Positions 44,225 through 55,447 of a DNA stretch of 64,000 nt are shown here, piece after piece. The position numbers and the translations under genes were made by a program. This stretch comes from Phaonia tiefii. Lineage: Eukaryota; Arthropoda; Insecta; Diptera; Muscidae. Each line of letters begins with the position of its first letter. The first letter of the stretch is position 1. Where the stretch lies: contig OZ008369.1 in assembly GCA_963931995.1 (NCBI GenBank), positions 73,736,562 to 73,800,561 on the forward strand, in the 5' to 3' direction. Under the pieces are notes generated by a model that worked only from the letters and a program-made list of their open reading frames with translations, was not told the DNA's origin and ran no database searches.

Positions 44225-44640
44225 TTAAACAAAAATATCCTACATTTTAGTTATAACATAATTGAGTTTATCTATTTTTGAGTTGAAATTTACTTCTATT
44301 AAATTCAAAAAGTTTTCCTAATTCAATAAAATGTTCCTAAACAAAAATGTTGGAAACACGGCATATCCTAAATTTGAGTTCAAATTGAACTTAAACCTAG
44401 TTTAGACCATGTACTCAGTACGAGTTAATTTTACTGAAAATTACGAATTTGAACCTAAATTGTGTAGTACACATAACAATTGTCTTAACTCAAAATAAGA
44501 ATGTCAATCTCTTTAAATTCAATTCGGATCACGAATATTGTGTTTTCATAGATTTGAGTTCAAACATTCTTATACTAAGTTCGTAAGTTATATAATGTTT
44601 CTAAAGAAAAACAAATGTTTATACGGGTTTCTATACTAAT
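44225..44640 (+). repeat. Repeat Z, right part
   Basis: 44300-44470 repeats 39420-39590 in the same orientation: CCTAATTCAATAAAATGTTC, GCATATCCTAAATTTGAGTT, then TGTACTCAGTACGAGTTAAT. Confidence 0.55.
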
Positions 44641-44801
44641 ACAAAATTTCTATTACTTAGTTTTGAATATCCATCAGTAGTCGTTTTAAAATATGTACAG
44701 AAATATTTTGATATTTCATTTGATTTGTTAATATGAATATTTTTATTTATGAATATTTATTTTAATATGAATATTTATTTTAATATTTTTTCAATGTGAA
44801 G

Positions 44802-45131
44802 GTAAGACAAAAATAAATATTTTGTCTTTAATGTTTTCTACTTCTTTCTATTTTTCCTCTCAAAATAGATTACAGGATTTCTTAGAAATGGGACGATGCC
44901 CAAGTAAGTAGGATATGTCAATGTGTGGTGATGGATTTTGCAAGGTAAGCAAACAATTTTAGATATGTGGGTTCGTGGTCATTAATAAAATTGTATTTAT
45001 TTATTTCCGAACAGGTTCCACGAATTCACCTGAAAATTAAAAATGGCTCTAATTTGGGGCTGCGGCGAACTTGGAGCCCAGAAAGTCTTGTGAGGAAGCA
45101 TACTCGTATGGAGAAGGCCATAAGGGAAGTG
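44802..45131 (+). pseudogene. Gene fragment with two short introns and phase-compatible exons
   Basis: Putative introns at 44802-44868 (67 bp, GTAAGA...AAATAG) and 44945-45014 (70 bp, GTAAGC...GAACAG) enclose a 76-bp exon. The next exon, 45015-45131, is exactly 39 codons (VPRIHLKIKNGSNLGLRRTW, then SPESLVRKHTRMEKAIREV) and ends at donor GTAAGA. The frame across the second junction (GDGFCK to VPRIHL) is in phase. An in-frame TAG in the 76-bp exon and a TGA before the first intron suggest a pseudogene or a mis-assigned first exon. The product is unrecognised, basic and helix-prone. The downstream intron was hit by the MITE at 45160-45590. Confidence 0.35.
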
Positions 45132-45159
45132 GTAAGAGTTTTTCTTGTTTTTACCTATA

Positions 45160-45590
45160 TATGTATATTTGGGAGGGTCGATTTAATATTCGCTCAAGGT
45201 ACAAGGAAAATCGTATTCTAGGGATCAAAATAAGAAACTTTGCCGAAGGAACCATACCTCGGACTCTCGAAACGAACTCTGATGTCCGGAATTTTGGTCG
45301 AACTTTTGGGTTGACTCAAATTTTGAAAAATCCCACTTTGACCCATTTAGAGTGCCCCAATCGAGTCCAAATTTATGACCGACCCCCACTAACTTTGGAG
45401 GCCCGATCCGTCCATGCCAGTGGCACACCCTCTGGAACCCCCCTACCCAAAAGTTCGACCCAAATTCCGGGAGATCAGAGTTCGTTTTAGAGGTATAGTT
45501 CCTTCGGCAAAGTTTCTTATTTTGATCCCTAGAATACGATTTCCCTGTACGTTGAGCGAATTTTAAATTGACCCGCCCTAATGTATAGTG
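45160..45590. mobile_element. MITE with TIRs of about 110 bp
   Basis: Left GGGAGGGTCGATTTAATATT and right (reversed) GGGCGGGTCAATTTAAAATT, both followed by CGCTCAA, CGTATTCTAGGGATCAAAAT, AAGAAACTTTGCCGAAGGAA and the AC(C/T)ATACCTC inner edge. ATGTATA flanks both sides (near 45158 and 45581), a possible 7-8 bp duplication. A third copy of the arm lies at 45845-45930. No protein. Confidence 0.75.
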
Positions 45591-45736
45591 CTTCGAGTTG
45601 GATCAAAACTTCACCTGAAATCTCATCTGGCGAACAACTGCCAGTAACGACGCAGGTTAAGGACCCTATTTCGGTGTCTGACGACGATCAGTGTGTGACG
45701 GTGGTAAGGAGAACAAGAAATGTTAAGGTTTCTTAG
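45581..45736 (+). CDS. 51-codon open frame, possible downstream exon
   Basis: ATG at 45581 to TAG at 45734. The composition is protein-like: KTSPEISSGEQLPVTTQ, VKDPISVSDDDQCVTVVRRT, RNVKVS. A CAG/GTT inside (about 45657) is in phase with the exon ending at 45131, so the part from VKDP could be its continuation after the MITE-bearing intron. Too short to assign. No homologue is recognised. Confidence 0.25.
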   Translation: MYSASSWIKTSPEISSGEQLPVTTQVKDPISVSDDDQCVTVVRRTRNVKVS

Positions 45737-45844
45737 GATGAAACTCCACCACACGAGTAGTAAAATGGCATCTACCACTTTAATACCTCGCCTGGAACAA
45801 GGCAAAATTTCAAGAATTTTCAAAATTTGACCCTACCCAAAAGT

Positions 45845-45930
45845 TCGACGTATGGTATGGTATGGTTCCTTCGGCAAAGTTTCTTATTTAGATCCCTAGA
45901 ATACGATTTTCCTTGTACGTTGAACGATTT
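45845..45930 (-). repeat. Solo arm of the 45160-45590 MITE
   Basis: GGTTCCTTCGGCAAAGTTTC, TTAGATCCCTAGAATACGAT and TGTACGTTGAACGA align with the right arm of the neighbouring MITE, in the same orientation as that right arm. Confidence 0.7.
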
Positions 45931-47059
45931 CGAAAATGCATCACTGCTCCGCATCTGATGCGCAGCACGTTCGTAAATGCAGCACCTGACAACTTTGCGG
46001 GTGTTTTGGGTTGGTAATTCCAAACAAAATATGCAAAAACAAACATCTGCATCAGCTGATCTTTTTCTGAACAGGCCATAGTATGTTTTTATACCCATTT
46101 GGATTGAATATTATATAGATTTGTATTCAGTCCAAATCAGGGTTCGTATTTCGTGGGTAACCATTTATGCCCAGGGTAACACATTATTATTGTCGTGGGG
46201 AATGGGTGGCGATCGTTTACCCATTACCCACAGGGTATAATTTAACATTTTCTAAATTTTACATTTTTATCTATTTAAATGTTAACTTATTTGTTAAAAA
46301 TAATAAATTATACCTCTTTCTGGGTCGAAATCCCGCTTTTCGATCTATTACAGTTGATCAGGTTAAGTATTACCCAGAATCAACTTTTGCAGAATTTTTG
46401 AGATTATGGTCTGTTCTTCTTTTGAACTTGTCAATTGTGTGCCCATACACTTGTGCACATTGATCTATGTCCCTTTAATTATATGCAGCATTTCCTGAAA
46501 GTTAGAATTTCTACTTCGCCATTCTAGACTGTCACTGGGGCTTTAAAAAAAAAGGAAACAGTAAAATTGTACGATAATGCCAGATGATTGGTGGTGCTGA
46601 TCTTACGGGGTTCTGCGCGGCTATCGCTTGCCGGATGGTGTGCTCATTCCGCTCGTCTTGTACACCGACAGTTACAAAATTTGAATTCCAACACGCCAGG
46701 GTCTCAGATAAAGGGACCCAAAGCAAGTCCTAAGACAAAAATAATATTGAAAACTAAAAGAACTCACTACTTTGACTTGCAGTTACCACTTATATTATTC
46801 AGTTTGTGTCAGGTTAACGTACAGTGGGCTGCGTTTCCGTTCCATTGGCTCTTAATGAGCCTTTTGGTTCGATTTATGTGTCGACATTCTAGTCTCCAAT
46901 CTATGCCTTTTAGTACCATTGTGCCCATTGTTGTCCATAGTCAAGAACCGCACTGACCAAAACTTTTCAAAAAACTTATAAAAAGGATCTGTCACCTAAT
47001 TCTGGTCACTCATTATTTAATACTAAGGATTAATTATAATAGTTGGGCCATAATAGATT
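45931..47059. other. No gene recognised
   Basis: A GGGTAAC/GTTACCC-rich patch at 46150-46250 can pair internally. Frames at 46588-46956 have no recognised motif and no repeat partner in the window. Confidence 0.35.
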
Positions 47060-48672
47060 TTTTGATGTGTTAATATCTGTAGGCGTGGGTAGGGACTTAA
47101 CTCACAAAGTGAAAAGCGTGGAAAGATAAATTTATCCAATAAATTTATTTATCGAAGACACAAACCACTTATTCAAAATTTCTGAAATCTAATTTTTTGT
47201 CAAAAAAAAGAAATTTAGTACAGAAAAAAGAGTCAATAAGCATTTTTAAAGCCATTAGCTTTAATTAGCTTTATATGCAAACAAATATTTTTTCTTCCTG
47301 TAAAAAACTGACATTAGTTATTTTTTACCTAACCTGGCTCGCTCACGACAAAGGTGAATAAACTAGCACCTAGCACCGTAGAAGCGCATAAACAGCGCAG
47401 CCTATATATCCTGATTCCATTTCAGATCGGCGATATAGCCCAATTTGAGAAGTGGAATGGAATCGGCATATATTTGTAATGGGGATATTATGTGCTCCTA
47501 TGGGGCTAATTTTTAACATATAGTTAGTCCATTCACTTTTATCAGGAGTGCCCAATATTGGCACTCGAAATCATTATTTCTGTCAATGACGTGGGTCGTT
47601 TCATAAAGTTGACTATATCTCTGATCTGAACTGGAATCAGCATATATTTGTAGTGGGGTTGTTATGTGCTCCCATGGGGCTAATTTGGTGTATATAGTTA
47701 GTACATTCACTTTTATCAGTATTACCCAGTATTAGCACTCGAAATCGTTATTATTGTCAATGACATGGGCCACTTCATAAATTAGGCTAAATCTCCGATA
47801 TCAAATGGAATCAGGATATATAGGCTGCGCTCTTTATGCGCTTCTACGGTGTTAGGCGGCTAGACATTAGAAGTTAGAAAAAAAATAGCCAATATCAGTT
47901 TTTTACAGGAAGAAAAAATATTTGTTCTATATAAAGCTAATTATATACTATTTTCATCATAAATGGCTGAATTTATCGGATAAATTTATCTTCACACGCT
48001 TCAAAGTGAATACATCCAAACACAGTTTGTCCGACTGTGATCACACAGATTTTTTGGCGTTAAACTCCTCCGAAACGGTTGGACTGATTTGTATGAAATT
48101 TTGTGTGCATATCGAGTAGGTCTCAGAATCGGCCAACATCTATTTTTCATACCCCTAAATGATAAAGGGGACCACCCAGATGTGTCCGACTGTGAAACAC
48201 AGATTATCAGACTGCGAACAAAAACACACACTCATGTAGGGCCAGGGAATATTTGTCTTGTGTGGGTGCGAGCATTCTGAGAGCAAAAAGAATAATAACG
48301 TGTTGTACGCATAAAAAAATGAGATAGAAACGGAGCAACGAAAATTGTGTGAAGTTGTTTAGCGTATGTACGAACATAACAATGTATGTATGTACATGTA
48401 ATTGTTGCTTTGCATTCTCTTTGTTTTTTGTGGGAACAAAACAAAAAGTATTAAGCAAGACAATAATGATACATGTCCTTGAACGGGCCTTTAAATAATT
48501 TTAAGTATTAATATTATTTAAATATAACTTCATTATATGATTGAACGCTGTTTTTTATTTTCCAATGTAACACTTACTAATGTGTTCATAGAAATCGAAC
48601 AGGTACCGTGTAACTAAAAGGTGTTAACACATCGCCCGTGAGTTCGAACACTCATTGGACTTTGTTTTGTGA
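47060..48672 (+). repeat. Dispersed repeat X, copy 2, split by a fold-back element
   Basis: The left end, GTTAATATCTGTAGGCGTGG (47068 on), continues after the insertion at 48002. The full internal module follows: CCTCCGAAACGGTTGGACTG, TCAGAATCGGCCAACATC, CATACCCCTAAATGATAAAG, AAACACACACTCATGTAG, and GTATGTACGAACATAACAAT. It ends with the tRNA-like block at 48600-48672. It is the most complete copy in the window. Confidence 0.75.
47114..48001. mobile_element. Fold-back element with about 300-bp TIRs and 9-bp TSD
   Basis: Starts AAGCGTGGAAAGATAAATTT, ends (reversed) AAGCGTGTGAAGATAAATTT. The inverted arms also pair through AAATATTTTTTCTTCCTG and ACCGTAGAAGCGCATAAA near 47370 and 47840. Between the arms are two direct units of about 185 bp (47456-47640 and 47625-47810: GCATATATTTGTA.TGGGG, TATGTGCTCC.ATGGGGCTAA). 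It is flanked by CAAAGTGAA at 47105-47113 and 48002-48010. Long TIRs with 9-bp duplication fit fold-back or Mutator-like elements. No protein. Confidence 0.85.
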
Positions 48673-48739
48673 TTCTGAGTATTAAGAATGTTTGTAATTT
48701 GGCATTTGTATTCCAATAAATATTCTTACCCGAATTACT

Positions 48740-48895
48740 ACCATACCCACACTCTGAAAAATCTGTCTTTTTTGTTGTTTGTATGCAAATATAACGTGTT
48801 TGTAGCTTGTGGTAAATATACTATACTTGTACTCAAACACATTGTGTTTGCTGTTCAATATAACATATTTGAGGCACAATAATTAATAGGCTATA
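48740..48895 (-). repeat. Partial copy of TIR-element family C
   Basis: ACTCTGAAAAATCTGTCTTT through CAAACACATTGTGTTTG (about 48834-48850) aligns with the reverse complement of 57280-57410. Only one end is present. Confidence 0.7.
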
Positions 48896-49636
48896 GGTTA
48901 AGTTTTTGTGATGAAGATGTGTTTTTTTTTTTTTGAAAACCGGCAAAAACGGTGCAATGGCCAACGGCCACAATTCTAAATTTCTTCAAACACCTTTTGT
49001 ATTTTTGGACATTTATTCATATCTATCCCATATGGAAAAACTAAGATGTACCCCAGGGGTATTAAGTGAATATAGTAGCAGAGTATAGTAGGTATTATAT
49101 GCATGTACTATATATTAGTTATATATATGAAGTTATGGATGTACATGTGGCCCGATGCCATTATTCAAACATCTGAGCAATACAGGTGGCGTCAGCTACA
49201 AATAATGTTGGAAGCAATAGTTGCGCCAATCAACAAATAACTTCATTCTTCTCTGAACATTCATTCGATGGCCTTATTCACATATATTTAACGTTGTTTA
49301 GTTTTGCCTCCCACCGAACCTGAACATATGTGAGTGTCCTCAATGTCACAAGGTAAGAACGTAAGATTGCAGCATTATTCACGGAGTTGGGGATATGTGG
49401 CAGGAAGAGATGGAGTCGCATTATGTATTCATAAAAAAGGACAAACGGGAGAAACAACATGATGACTAAGAAGCAAAACTAAGCCATTAGAAAGAAATAC
49501 TCACTGAGTACGCATAATAGTGTCAATCTTTGCATAGTTCTCCCACACAAACAGTCTCATCCTCTGTGCGTGCAAGTTATTGTGTGTATTCCGCCCCTCA
49601 TCACCCATTTCACTGTACCACATGATAAAAGTCGTA
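48896..49636. other. No gene recognised
   Basis: Unassigned; simple TATATG runs near 49080-49130. Confidence 0.35.
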
Positions 49637-49947
49637 CGTTGCACAGTGGGGCCGATGAAATAAAATGTGGTAATAATATCAGAAGTTCTTAACTATTGAC
49701 TGATTGTTTTAGAATGTATTAGGTGTTTGTAAGGGAAGTTGTTAGGCTTTCAGAATATGGTTGCTTCCACATACGTTTTGCTACAGGGTGTCAAAGTAGT
49801 AGTAATAGGGTATGTGGTGTTTCTAACCGTTACAAAGATGTTTGGAATCAAAAGTTAAAAATAGAAATTTTTGCTCGGCCTATGATTATTGTTTTTGTAA
49901 TAACTTGTTTATTTGGAGTCAAAATATATTTATAAAAAACACAGTTA

Positions 49948-51144
49948 CACTGCACGTCACATGAATAGGTGCAGTGTTTAAGCAATAATTTTAAGGTTGC
50001 TGCTCTCAAGATAATTCATGGAGAGGATTATGTTGTACTTTTTATTAAAGGTTTAACAATTGAGAAAAAGAGTGTAAACAAAGAGAAGTCGAAAAAGTTC
50101 CGTTAAATATAATCTGAGTTTCTTTTTGTTATTTGTCAAATAAAATGTGTATTATTTTTGCGTCACTTGAATAGGTGCAGTGATTAAAAAATTAAAAAAC
50201 AGTTAAAAAAATTTAAAAGCAGGATTAATTTTAATTCGAAATAGTTTTCAATAATGTGTACTTCCGCCCTTCGCTAAAATTATTTCATAAATTCTGTTGG
50301 GAAGGGAGTTATGTCCGGGGAATATGGTGGCCATGGCAGCAATTCAACATTTTGCTCGCTAATCCACGTTTTAGTAACCCTTGCCGTATGGATAGGAGCA
50401 TTATCCTGTTGGAAAGTCCATGGGATGGGTCCAAACAAGTCTTGAAATTTTGGAAACGCCATTTGCAGAATAGATTTATACGAATTTGCTGTCATTTTCG
50501 TGGTTTGAAATTCCAAGTCAATGACTCCATAGAACGATATCGCGCCCCAGACCATTACACCACCTACTCGACTATGCCGATGGGCTAAAAAACGTTCTTC
50601 CTTCCTCAGATCATGAAAATAGTAGTTAAAGCCATCGGGTCCATCAAAATTTAACTTTTTTTCATCTGAGAAAACTACTTTATTCCACTCACTCTTCCAA
50701 GTCATGTGTTCGTTGCAAAAATTCAACCGTAGCTCCTTACGTTGCTGGTTTGGTGGTGGTTTTTTCTGCAATTTCAATAGTTTTAAATGTTCTGCTGCAT
50801 TTATAATCCTTCTGACGGTAGAAATACTAGCACTGGAACCACTTTTTCCTTTGATTTTTGCAGCAGAGTCACTAGAATTGGAGGCTATTCTTAGAATATT
50901 TCGCCTTTCCGCAGCTGTTGTGGCCACTGTTTGCCTTCCCTTCATGTTTTTGCCATATTCCTCGTTATTTCTTAAACAATTCCACACAACGTTAGCACTT
51001 TTATTAATTTTCGTAGCAACTCTTTTTCTCAATTGTTAAACCTTTAATAAAAAGTACAACATAATCCTCTCCATGAATTATCTTGAGAGCAGCAACCTTA
51101 AAGTGATTGCTTAAACACTGCACCTATTCACGTGACGTGCAGTG
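49948..51144 (-). mobile_element. Tc3-like transposon, internally deleted
   Basis: 1197 bp between TA dinucleotides (49946-49947, 51145-51146). TIRs of about 125 bp begin CACTGCACGTCACATGAATA and are almost identical through TCTTGAGAGCAGCAACCTTA and AACAATTGAGAAAAAGAG, reaching into the coding region. A second copy of the outer binding-site-like motif (GTCACTTGAATAGGTGCAGT) lies internally at 50162-50181. Tc3 is known for such paired sites. Confidence 0.9.
50224..51060 (-). pseudogene. Tc3-like (DD34E family) transposase, third catalytic residue deleted
   Basis: Minus strand. Upstream GLTI is out of frame with KRVATKINKSANVVWNCL (HTH, near 51020), indicating a 1-bp shift near 51030. The open part (51032-50280) covers TISTVRR-like second HTH (SASISTVRRIINAAEHL), VVFSDEKKLNFDGPDGFNYY with D1, GGVMVWGAIS, and FQQDNAPIHTA with D2. 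It ends at WPPYSPDIT. The E of the usual NPIENLWG is missing: sequence jumps to NSLPNRIYEIILAKGGSTHY in another frame, which is the normal C-terminus, ending at a TGA near 50254. About 50 codons are lost, so catalysis is impossible. Confidence 0.85.
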
Positions 51145-53480
51145 TATATTAGCTAAACTGCAACAAAATGTAAGTTGAAAAAATATTTAAAGTGTTTCAA
51201 ACCGTTTGGTACCGACAACTTCTTAAAGTTAAAAGTTTTCCAAAATGAAAAGGAAAACGAAATTTTTTCGAAAGGTCACCATAATTTTTTCAGTAGTTTC
51301 TTATATTTGTTGTAAGAAAGATCTACAATTTGTTTGTTTGGGTTAAGCAAAGGGTTAGGAAATGGTTCTAAATTTAATTCAATAAATTTTTGGACATTCA
51401 TCTTACATCGAGCCTTGGCCGCTAATAGGTAATTTTTGAACAAAATTTCAACTTTTCGAGTGTAGGAAAAGTTTAGCTTGAGCTTGTTGATTTTGATAAT
51501 ATTTTTCGATCAAAATGGTTTCCCATTAAAGCAGAGAGCTTTGCGATCTCGTATTCAAAAATTAATTCTAATTCGTTATTAAAAATAAAATAAGACGAAT
51601 TAATAAAATTTCGACAATGATGAAACGACAGCTGAAAATATTTATTAGTGTTGAATGGTACATCATTGATAAGGGACCAAGTTGCGACCGTATCTAAATC
51701 CTCTTACAACAATGCAAGATCACATGTTTCCGATCAGTTGTGATGTGAAAGTCGTGGCGATTCTATGAGGTCTCCAAGGAGACTAAGTATATGAAACTCA
51801 TGTGTTGCTTGTGTCTCTGGAATACCAGATTTAAAGGAAACCATTATGAGACGTTCGAGATCCAACGATGAAAGGACACAACTTCATAAATGATCCACTA
51901 GTGCCAATAGAGAATGTGCTCATGTTTCCTCTCCATGTCAAACTTGGAATCGTCAAAAATGTGTCATCAAGGCTATAAAGTATGAGTTACAGGCTGAACT
52001 TTATAAGTAGTTTGAGCTGATCGCTCTAGATCATGGTAAAATTATCTATCGGGAAAACTCGTCCGCCCAGCTGATTTGGGGTTTTTCATCTTTTCCCTGT
52101 GTAAGCTGTCAAATTTGATTCTGTTTCTTTTTGTTTGTCAATAAAATTCAAAGAATTTCAATCAAAATGCAATTTATAGCATAGATTTTGTATCAAGTAA
52201 GATAATCTTATTAAATTTTTCACATTTTGCGTACATTATGTTTTTCATTATTCAGCTAATTTTAACAGCTTAACCACGGAATTTCTAATGCGACTACCTA
52301 ATAGATAATTCTACCATGCTCCAGATGGTCACCTGACTATAAAATGAGCGTGATTCCATGGCGGTAACCCGGGGGGGAAGAAGATTTTTTAATGGGTGAA
52401 AGTTTCACACTGATATTCGGCTTCAAATGCTTTTCTCCTATTCTAAAAAAAAACACTTAGATGATGATTTCAACTGAGTTTCGTTAGACAACTTACGAAC
52501 AAACAATGAAAAGCTGATTTTCCAGGGTCCCACTCAAGGAAACCCAAGAATACCGCTTTCCTTTCTTGACTATCGTTGTTGAACGCCACTTTTCGATATT
52601 CGAACATATAAATGGCCAATATTCATGAAACAGCACAAAAGATTAAAATTTCCCCTACACAATACTTACTAACTTAAAATCGAAATACATGTCTCGATTA
52701 ATAGACTTGATCCAACGAAACGCCGGGACACGTACAACTTGTGTTTACCGATATAACTTTTCCCGCTAAACAGAACCCCCAACAATTTGGGCTGTCGCAC
52801 AGTTTTAATTTTTCTCATTGACAACATTTGACAAAATATTGGCAAGTACTGAATGTCATTAAGATAGATTGTGTTTTACAGGAGTTATATCATCGACAGA
52901 TCCGATGTCTTTTTTATGGGATGTACCAGAGTGGGAGTGGCAAAATCGCTCATTTTTAGAAGCAGACTGGCGTTCGACGAAATATTTTCTAACACTAAAT
53001 TGCATTGTGATAATTGTTTCTTCAACTAAGCTGTATTCAAATTCTGTTAAAAAAATCACCCATTTTCGGCCGACGATTGCTGTTGGGTGGAAGTGGACAC
53101 TGAACATCTTTTCCAATGCCGTTGCTTTAAAACAAAATTAAAAACTTGTATATCTCTCGTACTAACAATCTAAGAAACTACTGCAAAAATGATGGTATTT
53201 TTTCAAAAAAAACGATTTTCTTCAGGTTGAAAAAAATTTTAACTTTGAGAATTTGTCGTTAGCAAAGGGTTTAAAAAAATTCAAATATTTGTTCAACTAG
53301 TATTTTGATGAAATCTTGGCAATATAGCTGAGATTCTTGAACTATATTTCGCTTCAAATTACCAGGTCATTGCCAAACAACTAAACAAAGTCAGAGCAAA
53401 AATTTATATTTTAAATTCCAAATACCTTTGTAATGGTTAAATACACCACATTTTGAATTTGATTTTTTATGACCGAGTTT

Positions 53481-55447
53481 TTGGTTAATGTATGAGAAAT
53501 TCATACTACAAGCTTACAAGTCATCGACATCTTTCTAATTGAAAGTGGTTGGTTTTTGTTGGAAATAATAGACAATTCAGTTCAACACACTCTCACTGGC
53601 ATGACTGGTTTCGAATTCCGTGACAATTTCATCATCAGATGCCTAACTACTGTCCCTGAATTGATACCATCGGTTGATCATCAATCGTATATATACAAAA
53701 TCAATTTTGCAATTACATGTGCGAATTAGTATCGATCTAAGCTCCCTAAGTATCAACATAAATTGAAAGGCGTATGATTTGACCAACAACATTTTTGTTT
53801 ATGCTGCTTAGTATGTTTAAAAAAAAACAAAAAGGCTTTGAAATCGGGTTACAAATGTAGAAGCTGCATGTGAAGAAAGGTTGAACTTCAGACTACCTCT
53901 AAATACCATTTTTTGATAGGCTAACTCCTCCCCTACAATGACCTGGAACATTCTAAATCGGTCAGACCAAAAACATTGTGGAACAGATTCTGACAACGGA
54001 ATCTGGTAGAGTTGTTGAAAAAAAAGGTTTACGTGCATCTGCGTTTTGAAAGTTTACATATTAGGATAATTAAATAGCGGGGTTAAAATTGTTCGCCTCT
54101 TGTACATTCTTATGATGAATCGGCATAGGAAACCATTTGATCCTTATATTTTAGGTATAGGACAGGGAAGCACGCGGGGTGGGGAGTCGGTGGCTAGTGC
54201 TCCCCCCCCCCAAAATATTTTATTTAATAGCAAGCTGGGCCCCTAGAAATAAAATCCTGCGTACGTTACTGGTATAAGACGTGTTCAGCAATTTTGTGTA
54301 AAATTTTACCAGAAGTATTTTTGGGGAAAATTTTAACCTTCTAGCTCCTCAATAAATGGGTCTTTTATGCCCCTTTTGCGGAAAAGTGTAAAACCCACCC
54401 CTAAAACATGGTCGTAAGGGGTTAAAATGTACAACAAAATATATCCTCGTAATATTATACTACAACTCTATGAAACCAAAACTCAAAACTTAACCTAAAT
54501 TCAAACTGAATCAAAACTGAAAATGTCTTTAATGGGTTAATTTTTTATTTATTCCGAAATATGCTAAAATGTCTCAACGAAAACGTTTTCCTTTTAATTT
54601 TCGAAAAGGTTTAATTTTGTTCCACAGTGTAATTTAGAAGCACTGATATTATTACCACATTCTCCTACAATCGGTTTCACTGTGCGCTGTGATGTTGTGA
54701 AAGAAATGCAGCTCAAAACGCGTATTATATCACTATAAAAACGCGACAATAATTGTGTTATATTGTATGGCTGTATGTGTATTTGGGTTTGTGGGTGTGT
54801 TAGGTCGCCAATCTCAAAGACATCCTCGCAGAAAAAGCTTCGCTTTCAATTTTATTGATTTAATTTTGTTTCGCATCCTTCCCGTTTTTTTTTTTTTTTT
54901 GCAAATTGTTTATATATTTTACATATTTATCTGTTTGTGATTTATGTTGTCGCTTTTTATAAATTATTTTCTATTTTTATTCATAAATATTTCATCCTAT
55001 CCATATAATAAAGATACGGTTATATACTGATTCAGTATTCCTGGTGTGAGGCATTATAACAAACGACACATCAAAGGATATAAATAAAGGAAATTGTTTT
55101 TTCGTTGGGTGGTTGGAGTCGAATGAGACATGTGTCGTACTCCATATACGAGTGTGTATGTAATGAAATTTCCATCAAATAATCCCGATTGATATAAACG
55201 ATATAAAATATAATTCCAAGCGGTTCTGCATTTTGCCTCAATTGGGTCGAATTAAGCTTTCATTGCAATTCAACTATCTGGCTCTTCCAGCTGAGTCGTA
55301 GTCATATAATTCTTCGGTTTCCATCGAGAATGCCTTCATACCTTTAGCAATGGGTCATACTTAATCGATATACTAGCATGGCTTAGATCAAGTGATCGCT
55401 AAATTTTTGAATGATTTTTGCTTTGATTTCTTTAAAAAAAACACACT
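53481..55447. other. No gene recognised
   Basis: Holds the outer block of element K near 54640-54700 and a possible, very short SINE trace near 54092-54140 (GCCTCTTGTACATTCT, GGAAACCATTT). Poly-C near 54205 and poly-T near 54885. Otherwise unassigned. Confidence 0.35.

Larger units (their letters stand above)
49785..53480. mobile_element. Long-TIR element K, left TIR split by a Tc3-like transposon
   Basis: Left TIR 49785-49947 plus 51145-51345. The right TIR, reversed, runs about 53480-53150. Matching blocks: ATGTGGTGT..., AACC.TTACAAAG.T.TTTGG, AAATTTTTGCTC, then after the Tc insertion TAGCTA...TTG, AAATATTT, CAAAGTTAAAA-like and AGTAGTTTCTTA. TIR length is about 350 bp with roughly 70% identity. 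An outer block (GTGGTAATAATATCAG) at 49663 recurs inverted near 54650, so the element may be longer. The interior (51346-53150) shows no recognisable transposase. Confidence 0.6.

Noticed and set aside
46588..46956. 122-codon plus-strand frame
   Set aside because: No motif or homologous copy, and the opposite strand is also open over part of it; treated as chance.
48600..48672. Functional tRNA gene
   Set aside because: A-box and B-box-like motifs are present but no complete cloverleaf could be drawn, and the block is repeated as part of repeat X.
52869..53141. Overlapping 90-codon plus and 85-codon minus frames
   Set aside because: Mutual shadows inside the interior of element K next to its right TIR. 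Neither shows a motif.
54092..54142. SINE copy
   Set aside because: Only two short matches (head GCCTCTTGTACAT and tail GGAAACCATTT) 30 bp apart; too little to call.
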